Source: Euborellia annulipes (lineage: Eukaryota > Arthropoda > Insecta > Dermaptera > Anisolabididae). From it: a DNA stretch of 64,000 nucleotides. Below, piece after piece: positions 21,629-32,213 of the stretch; position 1 is the first letter of the stretch, and each line of letters begins with the position of its first letter. The notes beneath the pieces are model-generated. The model made no database searches, was not told the DNA's origin, and saw only the letters and a list, made by a program, of their open reading frames with translations. Both the position numbers and the translations under genes were made by a program. Location of the stretch: the NCBI GenBank assembly GCA_023213315.1, contig JAKCPI010016973.1, positions 1-64,000 of the forward strand, in the 5' to 3' direction.

Positions 21629-24600
21629 ACCCACTGCAGGACGGGTTCGTATAAAACCAGCTTTTATGGACCACATCTCATTTTGTAAATATTTCATAAC
21701 CTCCAGTACAAAAATATGATTTAATGGACGGCCCGTGTCAAAAAATGTATAATAATTTTTATCAAAGAAGCGGGAACAAATATACGAGCGTTTTGAATGC
21801 AAGCTCTTAAGGTTTATATATACAGACATCAAGCGTGCCAGATAAATTAATATTAATGATAATTGGGAAAGCCAAAGGCTCCCTTCGTCAGGACTCTTTC
21901 TATGTTACGATTGATGGATACAGCAAGACGAACCTCCTTTTGAGGACTAATGATGATTGGGAAAGGGATAGAAGGGATTAGAAGAACGACAAATGTTCTT
22001 TAGTAGGTATTAACGTATTTATATCTATCGTAACATGATCGCGCCGACAGACATGGATCGTGCCCGGCCAGTATTTTCGGAAAGAATATTTTTTCTGGGC
22101 GGTACATATCTGTGGCTACATGCTGGGCAGTGTGAATAAGGTTTCGGGGCCGTGCAGACGTGTTTGCCTACGACGGTGTCTGACACTGCACACTTCTGTC
22201 ACGTTAGATGTATTGTAAATAAATGGTGTCTGTCGGTGTCTGCCACGGTACTTGTCTAAAACGCATTGTGTCTGTAGATATAAATCCTCCTTTATTTACA
22301 ACTAACGTGACAGAAGTGTGCAGTGTCAGACATCGACACTTTTAGAAAAAAAATATGAGTTTTCGGTATCCATGGCAAAAAGAAAACAAAAAACGTCTGT
22401 ACAGTCCCGATAATCTATTCACACTGCCCGGCAAGTAGCCACAGACACGAACAGTGAGGGACAATATTAAGTCCCACCCATGCGTTTTCTACGTGTGATT
22501 ATTTCATTGTTTTTATAAAAGAAAATGAAAATCTTTATTGGAAATTTTTAGGTTTGAACCATTAAAAAATATATATTTTTTTAAAAACAATGAAATAATC
22601 ACAAGTAGAAAACGCATGGATGGGACTTGATATTGTCCCTGTTTCACTGTACAGGCATACTGGCCGGGCACGATCCATGCCTGTCGGCGCGATCGTGTTA
22701 CGATAGATATAAATGTTAATACACACTCTTTAGAATAATATTATTTTGTCTGGTACGCTCGATGTCTGTAGATTTAAACCTACCTTTATGTTTGACTTTT
22801 CTGACACGGCCCTTCCTTCAAATCATATTTTTATATTGAAGATGACCAAGCGTGATATTTGGGTGTGTCGAATCAAAGATGGTGTTATAATCTCCGAATA
22901 TTCCTTATGCGTGTCCTGCAGCGATAATAGTCATAGTAGTAACCATTAATTCAACTCCATAATACCTCAATTCCACGTGTTTCTTCTATAGTTTTTCTTC
23001 CACAATTAATACATTCATCTGAATTTCTTGATTCAATAATTAAATCTTTATTGACAGCAAAGTTGCAAGATTGACATATTAGTAAAGTATCTTCGCCAAT
23101 TCGTGAAGAATAGTGATATTCATGTGATTCTCTACCTCCTATTACTCCATTTGAAGCTTTTACTAAAAATAAATAATTTTATAAATACAAAATATATATA
23201 TATAAGTTGCATGTATTTTAAAAAGAAAAATAATAATAAAAAGAATAATAATATTCGTCTTTTTAACTCTAAAAAGTCAGTCCCCTGGGATGTACCAGTT
23301 CAAAAAGTGAACATTTAAATGCAAATTTATTTTAAACTATTAGATTTTAATTTCTAGTCAAAAATATTGCGATCATGTCAAAAATTCGATGTCGGAATTA
23401 CTTATGACTTTATTTTTCTGAACAAACAAACAATACTGTATTCTCAAATATTAATTATAAGGACCGTGGGCCAAAAAATAAATACTTCTGCATATTATCC
23501 GTTTATTTGTAATACGGATAATAAGCAGAAGTATTTATAATTAATATTTGATTTTCCTTAAAGCCATCTACAAACAATATATGTATTCTTCACTACCTTT
23601 TATAAAAGGAATTCCAATTTTATTAAAAATTCTTTCATAACATTCTGAAATCTCTTGATAAGTTTTTTCTGCTTCAGAAGGAGACGAGTCGAATGTATAA
23701 AGATCTTTCATTAAAAATTCCCTTCCTCTTAAAAGACCAAAACGTGGTTTCATTTCATCTCTATATTTACTGGAAATTTGATAGAGCCGTAACGGTAATT
23801 GTTTGTATGAAAAATTTGGTATAGATGATAATAAATCAGTAATTGCTTCCTCATGTGTCTGAAAAAAAAAATAAATAAATTCATTTAAAAATAACAATAT
23901 TAAAGAATTAATAACAATAATAGTACAGTTTATTTCCTAATCTATGCCATATAAAATACGTTTTTGCAATTGTTTTATGATAACTGAACAAATTATAATT
24001 ATGATTTAAAATCTATTAAGGAAAATCATAGCTTGTCAGAGCTGCAGACTCTATTTTTGTAATGAATTTGAATCAGTATTAAGACTTATCAAATCCTAAG
24101 TAAATGGTTCATTTTGGTGGCGAAAATAAAAGAATAAAAAAATTTACTCCACTAATAGTTGCTCCAAAAAACAAGAGAAATATATATATACGGTATAAAG
24201 AGAAGATATATGGGTCATTCTACAAAAATGGGTTAACTTCACGTAATTGCAAATAATTCAGTGACTACCAAACATATTGACTATTTTTAAACATCAGCTA
24301 ATAATTTTTGGTCACACATGATAAATATTTAAATTTAATGAAAATATTCGTCTTTTTAACTCTAAAATGTCAGTACCCTGGCATGTACTAGATCAAAAAG
24401 TGAACATTTAAATGCAAATTTATTTTAAACTATTAGATTTATATCATTATTATCCATATCGATATAATCTAAGATACTTTATTAAGCGTTGTTAAGTCAT
24501 AAATTTTGATTTTAAATAAATTTACATTATTTTTTTTATTTCAAAGTCGCGCACCTCGATCCGAGCGTCAGATCCTTGGCTTATTTGAAAAATATCTGAT

Positions 24601-26403
24601 ATTATACACTGTTGATAAAATAATTATGTTTTATATAAGTTTAGGGTATAAAGATGGCATTGGTGACCAAATACCGGGCGTTATCCATCTTTTATTGTTA
24701 TTTATGTGTCGAAAATCAGCATGTAAACACTCAATTTAATATATATAAAAGAAAAAAAAAAAGGTATTCCATATCTATTAGCAGATTATTGTGTTTTATA
24801 TAAAAAACGTCAGTCCCCTGGAAGTTTTTCAACCGTAAAATTAAGAGGCTGATGAGCTTATATATTAATACAAAAGAAAAAAAATAATGACCCCAAAGTT
24901 AAACCTTTTTTGTAGAATGACCCACAAATACAAAATAAAAGATTTAAAAAAATTTGGGAAATATTTGAAAAAGGGAAAAAGTTAAAAATGAGATATTTTT
25001 TAAATGAAAATTCTTTTTAATTAGAATACTTACTGGACTAAGAACATATTCTCGTTTATGCCTATCTGTTAATGTGAATAATTCTGCTCTAGCAGATTCC
25101 AAACGACCTTTAGAATAAAATTTATAAATAAGTTTTCATTAGTGAAATAAATGTATTAATATATAAATTACCTGTTTGTTTCCATAATTCTCCAAGTATT
25201 AATGATGGCAGAATGACTTTTTGTGCTCCAATCTCTTCCATCTCATAATCAACTAAGTCGCTAAGTTTTTTAATAGATCTTTGTCCAAGAGGTAATATAC
25301 AAAAAGCGCCAGTTGTTCCAGAGCGTACGATGCCTAATTCAAACATCAACTGAAAAATAAAATAATTAGCTATTAGACTATGATTTCTAATTAATTAATC
25401 TTTAAATAGAAAATTGCATTCACTACAATATTATAACGTTGAATAGTTTACTAGTAGGACTAAGCTCATTATTATTACCCCATAAATTGTGTAAGGTGTA
25501 TTTTTTTTTATAAAAATTATTGGTAAATATTAAAAAAAAAGCCTTTGTATTCAACAAAACAAGGCAATATTGTAAAATGGATGATCCTGTGGCCTGTGTG
25601 AATGAAACTATATATATATATATATACAGTATATAAGTTGATTCATCAGTCCTTTCTTTTAAGATTTATTTAATTTATCATTAAGTATTATCTTATAAGA
25701 GAGTAAAAAGTCAGAAATGTCAATATTTGTTCATCATTGATAATAATGATCTATACATTTAAATAAATAAAAATAGAAGGGTGACTGATTGATTACTTGC
25801 TGAAATTTGTCACATAGTTAATGTTTATGATAAAAAAAAAGAGTTATTTAAGTTATTTTTCAAAAAGGACCTCCTAATTTTAGTTTTAAATTTTGATATT
25901 TCAAATTCTTAAATAACTTTTAACCGAGATGAGATATCAATTTAAAAATTATGGGTATAAGAAAATTTCCAATGACAGATCCACCGTTGTCGGTAACAAT
26001 AAATGATAACAGCGCTGACGTAATACTTTTAACATAGACATTTTCTGAGTGTATATATATGTTTAAAAAATATCGTCATAATTATACACGAACAACTAGT
26101 AGGGATGTTTTGTCAAAAAATGTATTGCAGAGCGCTTGCTATAAAAACTTTTTGAAAATAATCTGATTATTTTTTTAACCAAAAATTCAAATATATCAAT
26201 AGCAGTTAGTAGTTTATAATAAGAAAAATAAGATTTTATCCACTTGTCCATTTACCTATTAAAATTTTACTTACCTTTTGGCTTGTAGATAATTTTTCAT
26301 TTTTGAGTCTACCACCAGGATTTTTTGTAATAACATTTAATGGTTGAAATAATTTGGAAACTAAATTTATTCTCTTATTAAATAATGGATAAAAAAGTTT
26401 CAT
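19562..26403 (-). CDS. PARS2: Mitochondrial prolyl-tRNA synthetase, complete, seven exons
   Basis: Charges mitochondrial tRNA-Pro with proline (class II synthetase). Exons in transcript order: 26275-26403, 25172-25349, 25034-25107, 23597-23858, 22966-23162, 20808-21023, 19562-19900. Together they are 1395 nt, 464 codons plus TAA, close to the usual ~475 residues. All junctions are GT-AG and in phase. The N-terminal ~45 residues are basic and hydroxylated, fitting a mitochondrial presequence. Motif 2 is YRDEMKPRFGLLRGREF (about residues 159-175), preceded by the typical THEEAITDLL at 128. Motif 3 is SFGLGLTRILAA (about 314-325). LIPPK marks the start of the C-terminal anticodon-binding domain, with DDRTKWTIGKRL. 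The short form without a long editing insertion matches the mitochondrial paralogue, not the cytosolic EPRS fusion. The start is the first ATG of an exon with a good donor (AAG|GTAAGT). Introns carry foldbacks, SINE fragments and a hAT. Confidence 0.95.
20032..20335. repeat. SINE-A fragment and adjacent near-perfect foldback in a PARS2 intron
   Basis: 20035-20162 is a SINE-A 3' part on the plus strand (AATGCCTGGACCCCAAATAT, GTTGCCGAAAAGAC). 20171-20335 is an almost perfect inverted repeat: AACACAAGGTTAAGTTTCAA on the left is inverted at 20312-20333, and the centre is GACGTTAATACGTCATCATC / GATGATGACGTATTAAAGTC. Confidence 0.8.
20427..20775. repeat. hAT-like MITE with TA microsatellite and SINE-A debris
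   Basis: Ends CAGAGGTTCCCAAACTTTTT and the complement of CAGTTTGAGAACCAATG form the CAGNGGTTCYCAAAC-type terminus. The interior holds a T-run, a (TA)n tract (about 20525-20560), and a SINE-A fragment (20580-20660). Flanking 8-mers match only partly. Confidence 0.55.
21165..21515. repeat. Foldback with an intact and a decayed hammerhead core
   Basis: In the 21024-22965 intron of PARS2. GAGCAGTCAAAAATCAAAGC on the left is inverted at about 21480-21505. Minus strand 21203-21259: CTGATGA, stem II GGGA/TCCC, GAAAC, GTC, stem I GA/TC, then an internal loop, then CAATT/AATTG. The plus-strand partner (about 21405-21465) has AAAA in place of GAAA and so is predicted inactive. Confidence 0.75.
21630..22830. 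repeat. Large nested inverted-repeat structure in a PARS2 intron
   Basis: Outer arms: ATGATTTAATGGACGGCCCG... and GACATCAAGCGTGCCAGA (21715-21845) are inverted at 22750-22845. Inner arms: TATTTATATCTATCGTAACA and GATCGCGCCGACAGACATGG (22015-22055) are inverted at 22665-22730. A third pair (CACACTTCTGTCACGTTAG) sits near 22190 and 22300. This is consistent with serial insertion of foldback elements into each other. No coding content. Confidence 0.6.
23859..26274. other. Remaining PARS2 introns and interspersed sequence
   Basis: Apart from the exons at 25034-25107 and 25172-25349, this is AT-rich intronic sequence. A segment with GTCTTTTTAACTCTAAAAWGTCAGT is present twice (23255-23340 and 24345-24437), indicating a local repeat. 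A short (TA)n tract lies near 25613-25626. No further exon is required by the reading frame. Confidence 0.5.
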
Positions 26404-26974
26404 TTTCTTATAATTTAAAAAAAAAATATCAAAGTTATGTCAGAGCCAAAATAGGTTATGCCAACCTGTTCTGTCAAAATTTAATATGTTGGTAAAATAT
26501 TAGCGCTAATTTTAAAAACAAAACTAAGAAAATTTAATATATTCTCAGGTATGAGAAACAAAACCTTCAAATCTATTTATTTATATTTAACATACCAAAT
26601 ACACATTCCAATTTGCTACTTGTCCACCCCCTACTCCCCCCTTCCTCTCAATAGATTAAATTGTTCTCATTAAAAAAAAAAAAAAATTTATTTATTTAGA
26701 TCAACTTTTTTATTTGTTGGATTTAATAAAATTTAATTATTTATCTTCTGAGAAATTAGTGAAGCAATCCCAAGAGCGTTAATAGGCTATTAGACAAAAG
26801 AAAAAACGGACTAGAGATGACAATAATCAACAACTGATCTGTAATAGGGTGTATTGATTGGCTATTTAAACCCACAAAGTTTTGGTTTTTTGATTTTGAT
26901 TAAAATTATAAATCAATTATATATTTTTTCTCCAAAAACCTTACATATTTTTTATTTTTGGTTATTTGATGGTT

Positions 26975-28850
26975 TCCTGATTTGTGCTGTTATCTAGGAG
27001 AGAATGTTAACACTAAAATTATAGTTTTACAAGTCTCCACTAGAGTACAGCACAAATCAATTGTAATTGAAATGTAATAGTAAACTATTTTCTTGCGAAG
27101 CTGCTTGAAGGGGCCTCTTTTAAGAGAAAAATAGAACTAATTTGTGCTGTTCTCTAGCAGATAATTGTAAGTTTTACAAGTCCCAGCTAGAGAACAACAC
27201 AAATAAATTGTAATTAAATGCAAATAGAAAACTATTTTCTTGCGGAGTTACTTGAATGATCTCCTTTAAAAGGAAAAAAGAACTGATTTGTGCTGCTCTC
27301 TAGGAGAGAATTTGCAAACTAAAATTATAGTTTTACAAGTCTCCGCTAGAGAACAGCACAAATCAGTTAGATTTTTCTATTAAAAGAGTCAAGCATCTCC
27401 GTAACAAAATAGTTTCCCATTTATATTCAATTACAATTTCGTGCACTAATTAAAATTCTAAATTTATATATTAAGTGAATCAATATTGTTATTATATAAG
27501 TTGTATTTAAAAAATTTAATAATGAATATGAATGAAATTGTAATTAAATGCAAATAGAAAACTATTTTCTTGCGGAGTTACTTGAATGGTCTCCTTTAAA
27601 AGGAAAAAAGAACTGATTTGTGCTGCTCTCTAGGAGAGAATTTGCAAACTAAAATTATAGTTTTACAAGTCTCCGCTAGAGAACAGCACAAATCAGTTAG
27701 ATTTTTCTATTAAATGAGTCAAGCATCTCCGTAACAAAATCGTTTCCCATTTATATTCAATTACAATTTCGTGCTCTAATTAAAATTCTAAATTTATATA
27801 TTAAGTGAATCAATATTGTTATTATATAAGTTGTATTTAAAAAATTTAATAATGAATATGAATGAAATTGTAATTAAATGCAAATAGAAAACTATTTTCT
27901 TGCGGAGTTACTTGAATGATCTCCTTTAAAAGGAAAAAAGAACTGATTTGTGCTGCTCTCTAGGAGAGAATTTGCAAACTAAAATTATAGTTTTACAAGT
28001 CTCCGCTAGAGAACAGCACAAATCAGTTAGATTTTTCTATTAAATGAGTCAAGCATCTCCGTAACAAAATCGTTTCCCATTTATATTCAATTACAATTTC
28101 GTGCACTAATTAAAATTCTAAATTTATATATTAAGTGAATCAATATTGTTATTATATAAGTTGTATTTAAAAAATTTTATAATGAATATGAAGGAAATTG
28201 TAATTAAATGCAAATAGAAAACTATTTTCTTGCGGAGTTACTTGAATGATCTCCTTTAAAAGGAAAAAAAGAACTGATTTGTGCTGCTCTCTAGGAGAGA
28301 ATTTGCAAACTAAAATTATAGTTTTACAAGTCTCCGCTAGAGAACAGCACAAATCAGTTAGATTTTTCTATTAAATGAGTCAAGTATCTCCGTAACAAAA
28401 TAGTTTCCCATTTATATTCAATTACAATTACGTGCACTAATTAAAATTCTAAATTTATATATTAAGTGAATCAATATTGTTATTATATAAGTTGTATTTA
28501 AAAAATTTTATAATGAATATGAATGAAATTGTAATTAAATGCAAATAGAAAACTATTTTCTTGCGGAGTTACTTGAATGATCTCCTTTAAAAGGAAAAAA
28601 GAACTGATTTGTGCTGCTCTCTAGGAGAGAATTTGCAAACTAAAATTATAGTTTTACAAGTCTCCGCTAGAGAACAGCACAAATCAGTTAGATTTTTCTA
28701 TTAAATGAGTCAAGTATCTCCGTAACAAAATCGTTTCCCATTTATATTCAATTACAATTTCGTGCACTAATTAAAATTCTAAATTTATATATTAAGTGAA
28801 TCAATATTGTTATTATATAAGTTGTATTTAAAAAATTTTATAATGAATAT
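26975..28850. repeat. Tandem array: 330-bp units each carrying a hairpin
   Basis: Five units of 330-331 bp start at AAATTGTAATTAAATGCAAA (27205, 27535, 27865, 28195, 28526) and are nearly identical. Each carries an ~87-bp hairpin with arms CTGATTTGTGCTGCTCTCTA and the complement of TAGAGAACAGCACAAATCAG. Two more diverged hairpins precede the array (26978-27066, 27138-27200), spaced about 160 and 142 bp. A solitary relative lies at 31474-31556. This looks like a hairpin MITE caught up in tandem amplification. Confidence 0.92.
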
Positions 28851-28870
28851 TTTACAAGTGGGGGCTTATT

Positions 28871-29070
28871 CTCGTCTTTGATTGGCCAACAGAGAGAGAC
28901 TTGTTGCCCGCCACGTCCTTCACGTCTCTGATTGGCCAGCAGAGACAGACTTGTTGCGCGCCACGTCCTTCACGTCTCTGATTGGCCAGCAGAGACAGAC
29001 TTGTTGCGCGCCACCTCCTTCTCGTCTCTGATTGGCCAGGAGAGAGACACTTGACCGCCACAGTTGACCG
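28871..29070. repeat. 50-bp minisatellite of inverted CCAAT boxes, four units
   Basis: Units begin CGTCTCTGATTGGCCAGCAG at 28873, 28923, 28973 and 29023 with an exact 50-bp spacing and few differences. Each has CTGATTGGCCA, which contains ATTGG (CCAAT on the other strand), plus CpG-rich ACTTGTTGCGCGCCACGTCC. It begins 20 bp after the end of the 330-bp array. Confidence 0.9.
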
Positions 29071-29280
29071 CCACGCGCCTCCTGGTGTCCAGGAGCAAAT
29101 CCAATCTTCAGTTGCTAATTTGGAATCGTATCTTTTACACGCGTTTTGGTTCGAGTGAAACTTTTGTGGAAAATCGGTATTTTCATCTAAAATGAATACG
29201 TCTACAATCCAACAGTGGCATCAGTGACCAGTTTAATCGACATTTTAGTGGATGGCTCTCATCGCGTATTAAAGGTTAGA
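29071..29280 (+). promoter_or_regulatory. GC-richer promoter-like or first-exon-like segment, no gene assigned
   Basis: The stretch after the CCAAT minisatellite is markedly richer in CpG than its surroundings (ACCGCCACGCGCCTCC, ACACGCGTTTTGGTTCG). It contains an ATG at 29191 with only an 11-codon frame and a possible donor AAAG|GTTAGA near 29272-29280. It could be a promoter and untranslated first exon of a plus-strand transcript, or a fragment of another repeat. No downstream exon was recognised. Confidence 0.3.
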
Positions 29281-30403
29281 TTTCAACATCTCAATTTACA
29301 CATTTTTTATAATGATAATGAAATTGATGCTGTTCAGATTTGTCTTTTCATTTATTTTAAATGCATTTAAAAAAATCATATTATATAAATCCAAAATTGC
29401 AATTTCATATCATTATAACTAATATACTTTCAATAGAAATGATTGATTATGACAAAAAACAGCAATTGTTTTATATTAGTTTTGTTTTAAAATAAAAAAT
29501 TTGAACTAATAATAAAATAAAATTTGACCGTTCGCGTGACATAGGGTCATTATTTAATAAATAAATATTCTTATACTAACTTCAGAAAAAAATTTAAAAT
29601 TTTCAATAAAATTCCGGGCAAAACCCTTTAGCATCCACTATCTTTAAAAATATTTATTTATCTAAAATGTTTTTGGCATAATCAATTATCCAGATCTTAT
29701 GCTCTTTATTTTATTTTAAACTCTTAAGGCCTCGATTTATTTGTTCATTCATTTTGAGGAATTCTTGGAATTAGAATGAAACGACGTATTATAAATTGAA
29801 AAAAAAAAAAAAAAATCACTAATTAAATGGGGTCTTCTCTAAAGACAAAGCTTTGATTTTAAAATATTTTTTTTTTATAAATTTTATTTAGATATTTTTC
29901 TTCTCTCTGTTATTTTTTTTTTTTTTTATAGAGATCTTAATTTTATTTTCTCTGAATTGGCTTTATTAAAAAAAAAATAATAATTCCAGGAATTATGTCC
30001 GATTAAATAAATAAAGACCAAGGGGAGTCGTCTAAAGGTTTTTTTTTTTTAAATAAAAACACTAACACTTTTTTCTCATTCACACTCAATACTCGTTAAT
30101 TAATAATTAATCATTAAAGTCTAGAATGACCGAAAAGACTGTGTGAATGGAAAAAAGTGTGAGTGTTAAAAAACAAATAAATAGGAATTTTCAATGCGGT
30201 TTTTTTTTTTTTTAAATTAATTAACTTCATTAGGGATTATTGAAACAGAAAGTTATAATTTTTTTAATGACTTATAAAAAAAATTATGAAAATTAATTTT
30301 TTTCTAATCAAGCTATAGAGAAAAACAAAATGTTACAATACCGGTAATTTTAATTTTTTTTTTTTTTAATTTAAAAATGAATTTCATTATTATTATTAAT
30401 CAC
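29281..30403. other. Intergenic AT-rich spacer
   Basis: Long A/T homopolymers. At 30055-30175 two SINE-A tails lie head-to-head around an AATTAATAATTAATC centre (left CACACTC-type tail inverted relative to the right GTGTGA tail). Nothing coding seen. Confidence 0.45.
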
Positions 30404-30597
30404 CAGGGCCGGAACTAGGAGTTTTTTTAGGGGGGGGGGGGCAAAATTTAATTTTCCACCCTCTTCTTAAAATTTTCTACACAAAATTCATATAATTTTA
30501 CCTTTTTTTTTAGTAAATCTTTCTTTAATTGCCGACCCCTGATATCTGCCGCCCGGGGCACACGCAACCACTGCCCCCCCGCCTAGATCCGGCCCTG
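30404..30597. repeat. hAT-type MITE, 194 bp
   Basis: Ends CAGGGCCGGAACTAGGAG and CTAGATCCGGCCCTG. Flanking 8-mers TTAATCAC (30396-30403) and TCAATCAC (30598-30605) match at 7 of 8, consistent with an aged hAT target duplication. G-run and C-run subterminal tracts. Confidence 0.82.
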
Positions 30598-30667
30598 TCA
30601 ATCACATATTAATTAAAAAAAATTTAAAGGAAGCTTAGATGATTTGTAAATAAAACCCGACAAAATA

Positions 30668-30785
30668 ATCGAGCATTTGATATCCAAATTGCTTAAATAA
30701 AATCATCGGATTGCCTGGGATCCGAACCCGCGACGTTCGCTATAGAAGGTTAGGCACGCTACCAACTAGACCAAGCCCGTAGGTG
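30668..30785 (-). repeat. SINE-A head fragment
   Basis: Contains the complement of GGGTTCGGATCCCAGGCA and the A-box part TTGGTCTAGTTGG. The body after TTTAAGC.. and the tail are missing. Confidence 0.7.
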
Positions 30786-30862
30786 ACTTTTGACAAACTT
30801 TAACTCTAACTTCATCTTATCGGCAAAAACATGCGAACAGCTTTGCCTCCCGAATCCCCTTA

Positions 30863-30974
30863 AGGCCAATTTCGACTAGGTCGTGCCGCTGCCGTTCTCC
30901 AATGCAAGTCCGTTTGACCGATTACCGCGGACGGCATCGCACGGCAGCGGCACGACCTAGTGGAAATTGACCTT
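30863..30974. repeat. 112-bp MITE with 35-bp inverted repeats
   Basis: Left AAGGCCAATTTCGACTAGG continues with TCGTGCCGCTGCCG and is inverted at the right (CGGCAGCGGCACGACCTAGT, then GGAAATTGACCTT). The short GC-richer centre ACCGCGGACGG. Family not named. Confidence 0.8.
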
Positions 30975-32213
30975 TATCGTTTTTTTTTTTTTTTTTTTTT
31001 TAATAATCCTAATTTTAAAATAACTAGAAGCCAAAAGAACGGTAGCTATCTCAGGAAAAAAATAAAATTCCGGTTCCCTTTTATGATAATAGTAACTTAT
31101 TTATTTTTTTGAGAATATTCTTCCAGTCAACGGACTGTTATGAAATTTTGTTCAGGGCTAGGGACAACTTTTTTTGTATAATTTATTTACCCATAAAATA
31201 CTCGTTATTTATAACGTTTTTTACCGCCCCTTGCGAACAGATTCCTTCTACTTCATCATACAAAATATGGGCAGGTTTAAATTTTTTTTTTTTTTTTTTG
31301 GAATGGGTGCATAAGGTCCGAAGACCTATAATGACCAATAGTCACATGCAGCCTGGAAGAAAATAAATTTTAATCATTAGGAGCCAAGTTTTTAAAACGC
31401 ATAAAAAAATTTCAAAGCAATAAATTCCTCTAAATAAAAATAGTCTTATTTTCATTTTTAGCAGAGGATAAATTGATTTGTGCTGCTCTCTAGCGAAAAC
31501 TTGAAAAACTATATTATTAATTTTAAAAGTTTCCGCAAGAGTACAGCACAAATCAAAATATACTTTATGTTTTGATTTTGTTTTAATTTTATAAGTCTCC
31601 ATGAGAGAGCCACTTAAATGCAAAAGTCTGTGGTGCTGGATGGATTAATTTAAAATATATAAATAAAAAAGTTCAAATCGGTTTACATCTTTTTTTTAAG
31701 CTATTTATTGTCTCATATGATAATAAAATTAAATGGAAAAAATATTTTTGATTTTGTACTAATATAATAAATTTTAATTTACTTGTAAAAAAGTGGTAAT
31801 AGTTGATTCAACATTTTTTTTGGGGGAGGGCAAACTTTTTTTCTTATAAAATAATTAAATTCCCAACTATTAATAAGTCTATTGAATAAAAATGAAATCA
31901 CTTTACTATCCCCGTCACTGTAATAAAAGTTCCCTGAAGCAAGAAGAATTGCTGTGTTTAACAGAGGAATTAGAAAAGGGTTAAACGGGATTACACCATT
32001 TGGAGGTCAAATTATTCCCAACTCGATTGATGGGGTTAATCTTCTATGAAAAAAGGCTCAATATTTAATTAAATTAATTTTGTACCGTTTATATACCCGT
32101 AGATTTTTGAAATATTTTATTTAGAATAAAATAAAATTTAAATAAAATTAAGGCTCTTGGGGGGAGGGAGGGCAAATCACCCCCCCCCCCAAATTGACGC
32201 CCCTTAAATTAAA
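30975..32213. other. Intergenic 3' of the phosphatase gene
   Basis: AT-rich with one solitary hairpin (31474-31556, ATTTGTGCTGCTCTCTAG ... GTACAGCACAAAT) related to the 330-bp array. G/C homopolymer fragments occur at 31820-31830 and 32158-32200, resembling hAT-MITE arms. No gene recognised. Confidence 0.5.

Noticed and set aside
27205..28850. Regular repeats considered as a CRISPR-like array
   Set aside because: 330-bp units without spacers in a eukaryotic intron-rich context; a plain tandem array.
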